A stretch of DNA of 7,077 nt, from contig JAJZZT010000476.1 of NCBI GenBank assembly GCA_021797415.1, forward strand, positions 1 to 7,077, read 5' to 3'. The translations under genes and the position numbers were made by a program. The DNA is from Bacillota bacterium. Lineage in GTDB: Bacteria; Bacillota; Bacilli; Alicyclobacillales; SLC66. Of this stretch, positions 1 to 5,290 are shown in pieces. Under the pieces are notes generated by a model that was not told the DNA's origin, did no database searches, and worked only from the letters and a program-made list of their open reading frames with translations. Positions within the stretch are counted from its first letter, which is position 1, and every line of letters starts with the position of its first letter.

Positions 1-1307
1 GCCGACAGTTGCAACACGTCGCTCCACTCCCCCTTTGCCCGCAAAAGCCGGCGGACAGACACACCGAAACGGTGTTGTTCGTCAATCACCACAAGCCGCA
101 GCCGCCAGAAGGCAACCTGTTGCGTTATCAGTGCGTGCGTTCCGATCAGCAGGTCAATCTCTCCGGTTGCGACGGCGCAAAGCGTGCGTTCACGTTCCTG
201 CGGCTTCTGGTCCCCCGTCAGCATGCCCACGCGCAGGCCGCAAGGCGCAAGCAGCCGGATCGCCTCAAGATAGTGCTGCCTGGCCAGAATCCCGGTCGGG
301 ACCATGAGTGCGCTCTGCCGCCCGGCGCGCGCCAAGGCGGCGCAAAGAGCAAATACGACGGCGGTCTTGCCCGATCCGACATCCCCCTGGATCATCCGGT
401 GCATCGGTTGCGGACCGGCGATGTCGCGCAGGCTCTCTGCGAGCGCCGCCTCCTGACCGGAAGTCAACACGAACGGCAGATTCCTGACAAAATCGCGGGC
501 GGCTCCGTCCAATTCCGCAAAATCCAGCGCAGCCTGCGACGCTTCGGTCCGTCTCTTGCGAAAGCCCTGCAGACGGATTTGAAACAAAAGGAACTCCTCA
601 AAGACAAGACGCCGTCTGGCCTGGCGCAAAACTTCCCGATCGCCCGGTTCGTGCAATGCGCGCAGAGCGGAGATTTTCGGCAACAGCCGAAAACGCGCGC
701 GCAATTCTTCCGGTATCTCGTCTTCCTGGACAGCGCCGCACAATCGCAGCGCAGACTGGATGTACCGCAAAAGCGCCTGATTGGAGAGCCCGTCGGTCAA
801 CCGGTAGACGGGCCGCGGGCCTGGCCCCGGGCCTGTCCCCGCGCCTGTCCCCGCGCCTGTCCCCGCGCCTGTCCCCGCGCCGTCTGGATTGACGATCTCG
901 TGTGCAGAGACGGCGAGCGTGCGCGCGGCGGCGTCCCATTTCCCGCGCAGCCGAACCGCAACGCCGGAAAGCAGTTGATGCCGCAGGTACGATTGATTGA
1001 AAAAGAGAGCCCGCACCGTCGCATCTCCCACGCGCACAGGGACGGACACCAGACAACGCCTGCCGGAAAAACGGACGGACGCGGACCCGCAAACCATTCC
1101 TTGCACCGTCAGTCCATCTCCATCTGTCCAGTCGCGCGCGGACGCATCAGTGAACTCCTCATGACGAACGGGATAATGAAGCACCAAATCGCGCACCGTA
1201 AAGATCCCCAGACGCGCCAACCGCGCTGCGGTGCGCGGCCCCACTCCCGGGATGCGCGTGACGGGCGCCGCGCACAGGGCGGTTTCATGATCGTCGGTCG
1301 CGCTCAC
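1..1307 (-). CDS. recG: ATP-dependent DNA helicase RecG (3' end outside window)
   Basis: RecG is a monomeric superfamily 2 helicase that binds branched DNA through a wedge domain and drives fork regression and Holliday junction migration. I translated 435 codons without a stop. Visible in order: a helix-hairpin-helix-like start (RIPGVGPRTAARL, residues about 18-30), the OB-fold wedge with FFNQSYLRHQLLSG (about 99-112), a Gly/Ala/Thr/Pro linker (144-163), the PVYRLTDGLS segment, Walker A GDVGSGKT (308-315), motif Ia PTGILARQHY (337-346) and the RecG-type DEAH box DEQHRFG (409-415). The reading frame leaves the window just after DVLQLSA; about 250 residues, including the second helicase lobe, are missing. 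The chosen start is GTG at 1307-1305, preceded by a GGGGAGAGAG ribosome-binding site. It begins 39 bases after the fakA stop, so the two are probably co-transcribed. Odd points are the linker repeat and Gly339 where motif Ia normally has Glu. Confidence 0.96.
   Translation of the reverse strand, partial: MSATDDHETALCAAPVTRIPGVGPRTAARLARLGIFTVRDLVLHYPVRHEEFTDASARDWTDGDGLTVQGMVCGSASVRFSGRRCLVSVPVRVGDATVRALFFNQSYLRHQLLSGVAVRLRGKWDAAARTLAVSAHEIVNPDGAGTGAGTGAGTGAGTGPGPGPRPVYRLTDGLSNQALLRYIQSALRLCGAVQEDEIPEELRARFRLLPKISALRALHEPGDREVLRQARRRLVFEEFLLFQIRLQGFRKRRTEASQAALDFAELDGAARDFVRNLPFVLTSGQEAALAESLRDIAGPQPMHRMIQGDVGSGKTAVVFALCAALARAGRQSALMVPTGILARQHYLEAIRLLAPCGLRVGMLTGDQKPQERERTLCAVATGEIDLLIGTHALITQQVAFWRLRLVVIDEQHRFGVSVRRLLRAKGEWSDVLQLS
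819..878 (-). repeat. 12-bp tandem repeat inside recG encoding an Ala-Gly-Thr-Gly linker
   Basis: Four perfect copies of a 12-base unit (plus strand gcctgtccccgc, 831-878) and one diverged copy (819-830) lie in a row. Read on the recG strand they encode AGTG four times and then PGPG (residues 144-163). The tract separates the end of the wedge domain (HEIVNPDG) from the conserved PVYRLTDGLS segment. Because the unit is a multiple of three, copy-number changes would lengthen or shorten the linker without breaking the frame. Confidence 0.95.
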
Positions 1308-1346
1308 GGTGATCTCTCTCCCCGCAATGGTGCGGCAGATGAACCG

Positions 1347-3014
1347 TCACTCCGCGGCAAGCAGGAAATCGTAAACCGGCTGTCCACCATAGAGCACCTC
1401 AAACTCCACATCAACATGACGCGCAGAAACGCGCTCCACCACATCCTCCGCCTCGCGCACGTCATCCTCGCGCGCGCACAGCACCGTGCAGATGCCGCGC
1501 GGTTTCTCACACAGCCGCAACAACATGTGCTCAAGCGCCATTGCCCGATCATCCGCCGCAAAAACGACTTCATCGCCCGTCAGGCCGACGAAGTCCCCGG
1601 ACACCTCAGTCCGTTGATTAGCGGCCTGCTGACGCGCGGCCGGAGCCACCGCGGCGGACACTACCCTGGAAGCGGCCTGGCGCATCACCCGGATATTTTC
1701 CTCCGGGGTGGCGGTCCGCGAAAACGCCAGAGCTGCGGCAAGTCCTTCGCCGATCGTCTTGGTGGGTACGATTGCCACGACACCGTCCGTTGCAGCGTCG
1801 ATCTGTTCGGACGCCGCAATCAGTTTTTCGTCGTTGGGCAGGACAAAGACCTTCTCCGCCAAGATGCTTGCGGCCTCCCGCAGGATTTCCTCCACGGATG
1901 GAGCGGTCTCGTCCTTGACCGGAATCACCCGGTCGGCGCCCGCCTCAAGAAACAATCGCGCCAAACCGGAGCCCGCCGCCATGGCGACCAACCCCGCCGC
2001 CTGCGCAGAGCGCCCGGCCGGCGCGGATGCATGGGTATCGGACTGCTGCACCAGGGTGAGGGCATGGCGCTGCTCCGTCATGTTGTCGATCTTGATCCGC
2101 ATCAGGCCGCCGAAAGACAGAGCCCGTTCCAGCGCCAGCCCCGGATGGCCCGTATGCAGGTGAACCTTGACCAGATCGTCCACACCCACCACGATCAGGG
2201 AGTCCCCCAACGGCTCCATGGCCGCGCGGACGGCGCAGTCCTGTCCCGCCTTGGCGCAGCGGACGACAAACTCCGTGCAATACCCGTATTCTCCCTCAAA
2301 GTCCGCCTGTGCGACATCCGGGACCGTCACGGGATCCGGCGCGACAAAAATCTCCGCGCCGGGGCCGTCCTGCTCCATTCCGGCCTCACCGCGAATTCCG
2401 CGCAGGAATCCCCGCAGAATGCAGACGAGCCCTTTCGCCCCGGAATCGACGACGCCCGCCTGCCGCAGCACCGGCAGGAGATTGGGCGTGTCGAGCAGCG
2501 CCGATTCGCCGCCCCGGCAGAGCGCGGACAGCACGTCTTCTATACTCGTCCCCGGCTTGCCCGCGCTTTTTGCGGCAACTTCCGCCGCTTTGCGCATGAC
2601 GGTGAGCATCGTGCCTTCGACCGGTCGCGACACCGCTCTGTAGGCGGTGTCGGCCCCGCGGACAAACGCATTGGCAAGTTGCGGCGCATCCACTTCGACA
2701 GCATCCTGCCAGGCGAGGTGAAAACCGCGAAACAACTGGGACAGGATCACCCCGGAATTGCCGCGCGCGCCCATCAACAACCCGTTTGACAACGCGTACG
2801 CCATCTTGCCGATCGCCGTTTCCGGGGCCAGGGCGCGCATCTGTTCCACACCCGCAGAATAGGAGAGGTACATGTTGGTACCGGTATCCCCATCCGGCAC
2901 GGGAAATACATTCAGCGAGTTGATCTCCTCACGGCGCTGGCGAAGTTCCTGATGTCCGGCCACCACCATGCGAGCAAACCACTCGCCGTCCAACCGAGTG
3001 CGACGCAACACCAA
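1347..3014 (-). CDS. fakA: Fatty acid kinase catalytic subunit FakA (DAK2/YloV family)
   Basis: FakA transfers phosphate from ATP to fatty acids carried by FakB (DegV-family) proteins, feeding exogenous fatty acids into phospholipid synthesis in the cytoplasm. The 555-residue length is normal for the family. The N-terminal DAK2-like kinase domain shows NVFPVPDGDTGTNM (35-48), whose aspartates bind Mg-ATP, and LLMGARGNSGVILSQLFRG (79-97). The middle domain has GEYGYCTEFVV (241-251) and VKVHLHTGHPG (282-292); from memory, a Cys and two His at such positions bind zinc in FakA. The C-terminal half has VAMAAGSGLARLF (343-355), VFVLPNDEKL (389-398) and VVAIVPTKTIGEGLAAALAF (412-431), typical of the FakB-interacting part. 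The frame opens at TTG 3014, with GTG 3011 as an equally possible start. It follows asp23 with only 11 bases between, the usual asp23-fakA pairing. Confidence 0.96.
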   Translation of the reverse strand: MVLRRTRLDGEWFARMVVAGHQELRQRREEINSLNVFPVPDGDTGTNMYLSYSAGVEQMRALAPETAIGKMAYALSNGLLMGARGNSGVILSQLFRGFHLAWQDAVEVDAPQLANAFVRGADTAYRAVSRPVEGTMLTVMRKAAEVAAKSAGKPGTSIEDVLSALCRGGESALLDTPNLLPVLRQAGVVDSGAKGLVCILRGFLRGIRGEAGMEQDGPGAEIFVAPDPVTVPDVAQADFEGEYGYCTEFVVRCAKAGQDCAVRAAMEPLGDSLIVVGVDDLVKVHLHTGHPGLALERALSFGGLMRIKIDNMTEQRHALTLVQQSDTHASAPAGRSAQAAGLVAMAAGSGLARLFLEAGADRVIPVKDETAPSVEEILREAASILAEKVFVLPNDEKLIAASEQIDAATDGVVAIVPTKTIGEGLAAALAFSRTATPEENIRVMRQAASRVVSAAVAPAARQQAANQRTEVSGDFVGLTGDEVVFAADDRAMALEHMLLRLCEKPRGICTVLCAREDDVREAEDVVERVSARHVDVEFEVLYGGQPVYDFLLAAE

Positions 3015-3020
3015 CCAGTT

Positions 3021-3027
3021 CCTCCTT
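3021..3027 (-). promoter_or_regulatory. Strong Shine-Dalgarno for fakA that overlaps the asp23 stop codon
   Basis: AAGGAGG on the minus strand shares two bases with the TAA stop of asp23 (3028-3026). It stands 6 bases before TTG 3014 and 9 bases before GTG 3011. No ATG lies nearby in frame, so fakA must start at a non-ATG codon. The overlap suggests coupled translation of asp23 and fakA. Confidence 0.85.
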
Positions 3028-3394
3028 AGCCCTGCGGCTTCGCCACTTTGACTCCCTGCACGTGAATGTTGATCCGCTCCGCCTGGATCCCGAACGTTTC
3101 ATAAAGGGTATAGCGCACTTTTTCACGCAGATTCGCTGCCACTTCAGGGATGCGCGTCCCGTAGCTCACGATGATGGACAGTTCGATCTCCAGCCCCTCC
3201 GGCCTGTTGCGAACCTCCACACCGCGACCGGGATACTCGCGATTCAAAAGGCCGGACAGGCTGTCCCTCACACCTTTGCGCGGAGCCATATCCGCCAGTC
3301 CGTAACAATCCAGCGCGGCAATGCCCGCGGCGTTTGCGATCACCTCGTCGGCGATGAAAATCCTGCCAAGTTGCGTTTCCAATGTACTGGGCAC
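3026..3394 (-). CDS. Asp23/Gls24 family protein (YloU-like)
   Basis: This small cytosolic protein of the Asp23/Gls24 family (122 residues) is encoded next to fakA in most Bacillota; family members have been linked to the cell envelope and alkaline stress, but the biochemical role of YloU is not settled. Recognisable segments are GRIFIADEVIANAAGIAALD (10-29), IELSIIVSYGTRIPEVA (about 69-85) and INIHVQGVKV (about 108-117), with no signal peptide or membrane helix. The likely start is GTG 3394-3392, which gives a family-standard length. A G-rich stretch (GGGGGT, 3408-3403) eight bases upstream is a modest ribosome-binding site. The gene heads an asp23-fakA-recG run. The divergent neighbour is the rpn gene, 260 bases away. 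Confidence 0.93.
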   Translation of the reverse strand: MPSTLETQLGRIFIADEVIANAAGIAALDCYGLADMAPRKGVRDSLSGLLNREYPGRGVEVRNRPEGLEIELSIIVSYGTRIPEVAANLREKVRYTLYETFGIQAERINIHVQGVKVAKPQG

Positions 3395-3496
3395 CTTCTC
3401 TTACCCCCTATAGAGGTTGTTCCTATGCCTCAAACGCCGTGTCCGAACTGATTTCGACTGCGTGCGGACCTGATCCTACGGGTTTCTTCTCAGGTA

Positions 3497-3525
3497 AGTG
3501 TACTACAGAGACTGCCGGGTGAAAA
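3497..3525 (-). promoter_or_regulatory. Candidate sigma-A promoter for asp23-fakA-recG
   Basis: On the minus strand TTTTCA (3525-3520) and TACACT (3502-3497) are separated by 17 bases, each matching four of six consensus positions. Transcription would begin near 3490, leaving a leader of about 95 bases before the GTG of asp23. This is the best pair I found in the asp23-rpn divergent gap, but the match is only fair. Confidence 0.35.
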
Positions 3526-3530
3526 GCTGG

Positions 3531-3547
3531 AGCGGGGATGCCCCGCT
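3531..3547. repeat. Short GC-rich inverted repeat in the asp23-rpn gap
   Basis: AGCGGGG and CCCCGCT form a perfect 7-bp stem around the three-base loop ATG. No T-run follows on either strand, so it is not a normal intrinsic terminator. It lies just upstream of the candidate asp23 promoter and 108 bases before the rpn start. It could be an operator or merely chance in GC-rich DNA. The rest of the 260-base gap shows only the two candidate promoters. Confidence 0.5.
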
Positions 3548-3608
3548 GGAGAAGACGGGTTCCGAAGCGCAAATCGCAGGAGCATTCAGGGAAGCGCTTG
3601 CCATCCCA

Positions 3609-3617
3609 TGGTATACT
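3609..3617 (+). promoter_or_regulatory. Extended -10 promoter element for rpn
   Basis: TGGTATACT is an extended -10 element (TGn followed by TATACT, five of six consensus positions). No convincing -35 sits 16-18 bases upstream, so it would rely on the extended -10. It lies 37 bases before ATG 3655. It also falls inside a possible Arg-rich N-terminal extension of rpn (frame open from ATG 3538), which supports the shorter gene model. Confidence 0.5.
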
Positions 3618-3654
3618 GAGAATAGGAAGGTCGGGCGCGAACGGAGCGTGGCGG

Positions 3655-4509
3655 ATGGCCGAACTGCTAAGTCCCGCGGTGGATTTCGTCTTCAAGCGCC
3701 TCTTCGGCGATGAGAAAAACGCCGATGTGCTGGTGAGTTTCCTGAACGCGGTGTTTGAGTCGGCCAAACAGCCGTTGATCGAATCTGTGGAGATTCTTAA
3801 TCCATTCCTCGACAAAGAGGCACTTTCCGACAAGATGTCCGTGCTCGACATTCGCGCCCGCACGGAGACACGCACGTTGATCAATATCGAGATCCAACTG
3901 TGGAATGCAGGCGACATGCCCAAGCGCACCCTGTACTACTGGGCGCGGTTGTATGCTGGGCAGATGGAAGCGGGACACCAGTACCGGGCGTTGCAAAAGG
4001 CGATCGCGGTCAATATTGTGGACTTTGACGTGATGGACAACAGGCAGTATCACAACGTCTTTCATGTGCGCGAAGATGCGACAGGAACCCTTCTCACCGA
4101 TATGCTGGAGATTCACTTCCTGGAACTGCGCAAGCTATGGGAACAGTCGGTGGGCCTGGAGAAACGCTTGGTGAGGTGGATGCTGTTTCTCGCGGCGCGA
4201 ACGAGGGAACAGATGGAGGAACTCGCGAAGGAGGACCCGATGATGCAAAAGGCGCTGACGACGCTGGAGTTTCTCAGCCAGGACGAACAGACGCGGATGC
4301 TGTACGAAGCCCGCCAGAAAGCGCTGCACGATTATGCGTCGGCGATTGGGGAGGCGGAAGACAAGGGCAGGGTGGAAGGCAGGATGGAAGGCAGGATGGA
4401 GACGGCCCGGACGATGCTTGCGAAAGACATGGATATCGCGCTGGTGTCGGACGTGACGGGCTTATCGTTAGAGGAAGTGGAGCGACTTCGCAAAGAGAGG
4501 ACCGGCTGA
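3655..4509 (+). CDS. rpn: Rpn family PD-(D/E)XK nuclease (recombination-promoting nuclease/putative transposase)
   Basis: Rpn proteins are DNA endonucleases of the PD-(D/E)XK fold, related to transposase-like YhgA/RpnA proteins and implicated in RecA-independent recombination and phage defence. This 284-residue protein starts with the typical LLSPAVDFVFKRLFGDEKNAD (4-24, first Leu pair to Asp). The probable catalytic residues are Asp65 in MSVLDIRAR and Glu79-x-Gln81 in INIEIQ; RTLYYWARLYAGQ (91-103) also matches the family. The C-terminal part carries Gly-Arg-Met-Glu repeats (238-249) and VTGLSLEEVERL (267-278), a usual Rpn ending. I chose ATG 3655 because GGAG sits eight bases upstream and the family begins here; the frame is open back to ATG 3538, but that extension is Arg-rich and covers the -10 element. 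It lies between divergent asp23 and co-directional rpmB, not part of the conserved order. No key residue is missing, so it may be active. Confidence 0.92.
   Translation: MAELLSPAVDFVFKRLFGDEKNADVLVSFLNAVFESAKQPLIESVEILNPFLDKEALSDKMSVLDIRARTETRTLINIEIQLWNAGDMPKRTLYYWARLYAGQMEAGHQYRALQKAIAVNIVDFDVMDNRQYHNVFHVREDATGTLLTDMLEIHFLELRKLWEQSVGLEKRLVRWMLFLAARTREQMEELAKEDPMMQKALTTLEFLSQDEQTRMLYEARQKALHDYASAIGEAEDKGRVEGRMEGRMETARTMLAKDMDIALVSDVTGLSLEEVERLRKERTG
4228..4245 (+). promoter_or_regulatory. Internal Shine-Dalgarno and tandem ATG within rpn
   Basis: AAGGAGG (4228-4234), a perfect anti-16S match, is followed after five bases by ATG 4240 and after eight bases by ATG 4243. Both are in the rpn frame (Met196 and Met197). 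This site is stronger than the GGAG before the full-length start. The motif partly follows from the codons for Ala-Lys-Glu-Asp, so chance is possible, but the spacing is ideal. Confidence 0.7.
4240..4509 (+). CDS. Possible intragenic RpnS-like C-terminal peptide of rpn
   Basis: Initiation at Met196 (or Met197) would give an 89- or 88-residue protein, the C-terminal part of Rpn without Asp65, Glu79 and Gln81. It contains a charged, probably helical segment (KALTTLEFLSQDEQTRMLYE onward), the Gly-Arg-Met-Glu repeats and the VTGLSLEEVERL end. For Escherichia coli Rpn genes, short in-frame proteins made from inside the gene (RpnS) have been reported to bind and block the toxic full-length nuclease. 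By analogy this fragment could be an antitoxin. The internal ribosome-binding site is seen in the sequence; expression and function are inferred. Confidence 0.45.
   Translation: MMQKALTTLEFLSQDEQTRMLYEARQKALHDYASAIGEAEDKGRVEGRMEGRMETARTMLAKDMDIALVSDVTGLSLEEVERLRKERTG
4366..4401 (+). repeat. 12-bp in-frame tandem repeat in the rpn C-terminal region
   Basis: Three adjoining 12-base units (ggcagg-g/a-tggaa/g) encode GRVE, GRME, GRME at residues 238-249. The copies differ at only two positions. The unit keeps frame, so copy number could vary between strains; similar Gly-Glu-rich length-variable stretches are common near the end of Rpn proteins. Confidence 0.9.
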
Positions 4510-4583
4510 ATGTTCGCTAGGGATATTCCAAACTGCCGTCGCATTGGCTCTCTCAATTGTAGCGCGATTTCTTCTCCCAAAGG

Positions 4584-4613
4584 TTGCGGACCGCATGGCG
4601 TGTATGGTATGAT
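4584..4613 (+). promoter_or_regulatory. Sigma-A type promoter of rpmB
   Basis: TTGCGG (4584-4589) and TATGAT (4608-4613) are 18 bases apart, and TGG directly before the -10 makes it an extended -10. Transcription would start near 4620, just upstream of the ribosome-binding site GAGGGGG (4624-4630). The 74 bases between the rpn stop and this promoter contain no clear terminator, so read-through from rpn is possible. Confidence 0.7.
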
Positions 4614-4637
4614 AGGCGAACTTGAGGGGGTGACGGC

Positions 4638-4829
4638 ATGGCGAAACGTTGTGATGTGTGCGGCAAAGGTCCGCAGGTTGGATATGCGGTGAGCCATTCG
4701 CACATTCTCACGAAGCGGCGCTGGCTCCCGAATCTGCAATCGGTGCGCGCGAATGTGAACGGGTCCGTGAAGCGAATCCGCGTATGCACCCGCTGCCTGA
4801 AAAGCGGCAAGGTCCAGCGCGCGATCTGA
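4638..4829 (+). CDS. rpmB: Large ribosomal subunit protein bL28
   Basis: bL28 is a structural protein of the 50S subunit. The 63-residue length is typical of the short Bacillota form. The start [20 protein letters not shown] and the middle [17 protein letters not shown] are family signatures. Two CxxC pairs (Cys5/Cys8 and Cys50/Cys53) are complete, so this is the zinc-binding version rather than the cysteine-free paralogue made under zinc starvation. The ATG at 4638 has GAGGGGG seven bases upstream and its own extended -10 promoter. It is transcribed opposite to spoVM and asp23, as in Bacillus subtilis, and is closed by an intrinsic terminator 38 bases after its stop. Confidence 0.98.
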   Translation: MAKRCDVCGKGPQVGYAVSHSHILTKRRWLPNLQSVRANVNGSVKRIRVCTRCLKSGKVQRAI

Positions 4830-4867
4830 CGCGTTTTTCACAACATCCCAATTTATGATATCCCAGT

Positions 4868-4900
4868 AAAAAGGCACCGTATGCGGTGCTTTTTGCTTTT
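4868..4900 (+). terminator. Intrinsic terminator of rpmB
   Basis: GCACCG (4874-4879) and CGGTGC (4884-4889) form a perfect stem around TATG, followed directly by TTTTT (4890-4894) and a second T-run (4897-4901). An AAAAA tract (4868-4872) precedes the stem, so the structure could also stop transcription arriving from spoVM on the other strand. Confidence 0.88.
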
Positions 4901-4909
4901 TGAACAACC
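4896..4909 (+). repeat. Solitary right-end fragment of the MITE-like repeat
   Basis: CTTTTTGAACAACC is identical to the right ends of the two full repeat units (5056-5069 and 5239-5252). Here it abuts the T-run of the rpmB terminator, without any repeat body. It is followed by ACTTTTAGA (4910-4918), which recurs between the two full units. It could be a remnant of an earlier unit or the original insertion edge. Confidence 0.75.
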
Positions 4910-4918
4910 ACTTTTAGA

Positions 4919-5069
4919 GCCTGTTCAAAAAGTGGGCAGGTAAGATTTGCGCAGGGCAAGAAAGCAGCCAGAAATGCGGACCGAGCGTACGTTTTCGGGT
5001 ACGTGAGGAAGCGTTTCTGGCGATGACGCAGCCATGCGCCAAAGAGTTCTGGCCCCTTTTTGAACAACC
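4919..5069 (+). mobile_element. MITE-like repeat unit 1 (151 bp)
   Basis: The unit runs from GCCTGTTCAAAAAGTGGGCAG to CTTTTTGAACAACC. Its ends form imperfect terminal inverted repeats, sharing the perfect core TGTTCAAAAAG (4922-4932 against 5056-5066). The right 89 bases (4981-5069) are close to the right part of unit 2. The core 4941-4980 has no match in unit 2. It contains no credible gene; minus-strand frames encode repetitive Lys/Arg/Pro-rich peptides without a ribosome-binding site. It lies between the convergent rpmB and spoVM genes, where insertions are tolerated. Classification as a MITE is inferred from the ends and size; a structured intergenic repeat is the alternative. Confidence 0.65.
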
Positions 5070-5078
5070 ACTTTTAGA

Positions 5079-5252
5079 GCCTGTTCAAAAAGTGGACAGG
5101 GTTGAACCATACAGTGCAATGGACATGGGATAAACCGAATGTGCATTGATGTTATCCCATGTCCCCGAGCGTACGTTTTTGGGTGCGTGAGGGAGCGTTT
5201 CTGGCGATGGCTCCGCCAGCGCCAGGGAGTTCTGGCCCCTTTTTGAACAACC
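5079..5252 (+). mobile_element. MITE-like repeat unit 2 (174 bp)
   Basis: The left 22 bases match unit 1 at all but one position (GTGGACAGG against GTGGGCAGG), and the right 88 bases (5165-5252) are a diverged copy of 4981-5069. Within that part CTGGCG (5201-5206) pairs with CGCCAG (5220-5225) and an inner TGGC (5208-5211) with GCCA (5215-5218) around TCC. The core 5101-5164 is unrelated to that of unit 1 and holds a separate 13-bp hairpin. The 9-base ACTTTTAGA (5070-5078) separates the two units. Confidence 0.65.
5121..5164. repeat. Perfect 13-bp inverted repeat in the core of repeat unit 2
   Basis: GGACATGGGATAA (5121-5133) and TTATCCCATGTCC (5152-5164) are exact reverse complements around an 18-base loop. 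The right arm ends at the point where similarity to unit 1 begins. No T-run follows, so it does not look like a terminator. It may be a second, nested small element or a folded core. Confidence 0.9.
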
Positions 5253-5290
5253 GCGCAGCGAACAGAGCGTTCACACAAACGCGCATACGC

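Noticed and set aside
9..2789. A 926-codon open frame on the plus strand across recG and fakA
   Set aside because: It is antisense to two certain genes in register with GC-rich codon bias, has no recognisable domain and no ribosome-binding site.
3407..3428. A TTGAGG / TATAGG pair just before asp23
   Set aside because: The spacing is only 15 bases and the -10 would overlap the ribosome-binding site, leaving no leader.
3538..3654. An N-terminal extension of rpn starting at ATG 3538
   Set aside because: The extra 39 residues are Arg-rich and unlike the family, and the extended -10 element at 3609-3617 falls inside them; ATG 3655 has a ribosome-binding site.
4896..5252. Possible CRISPR array
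   Set aside because: Only two units of 151 and 174 bp with long inverted-repeat ends and no short direct repeats with regular spacers; no cas genes.
4708..5278. Minus-strand frames with repeated Lys-Thr-Tyr-Ala-Arg type peptides across the repeat units
   Set aside because: They follow the nucleotide repeats, lack ribosome-binding sites and overlap rpmB or the terminator; most likely spurious translations.
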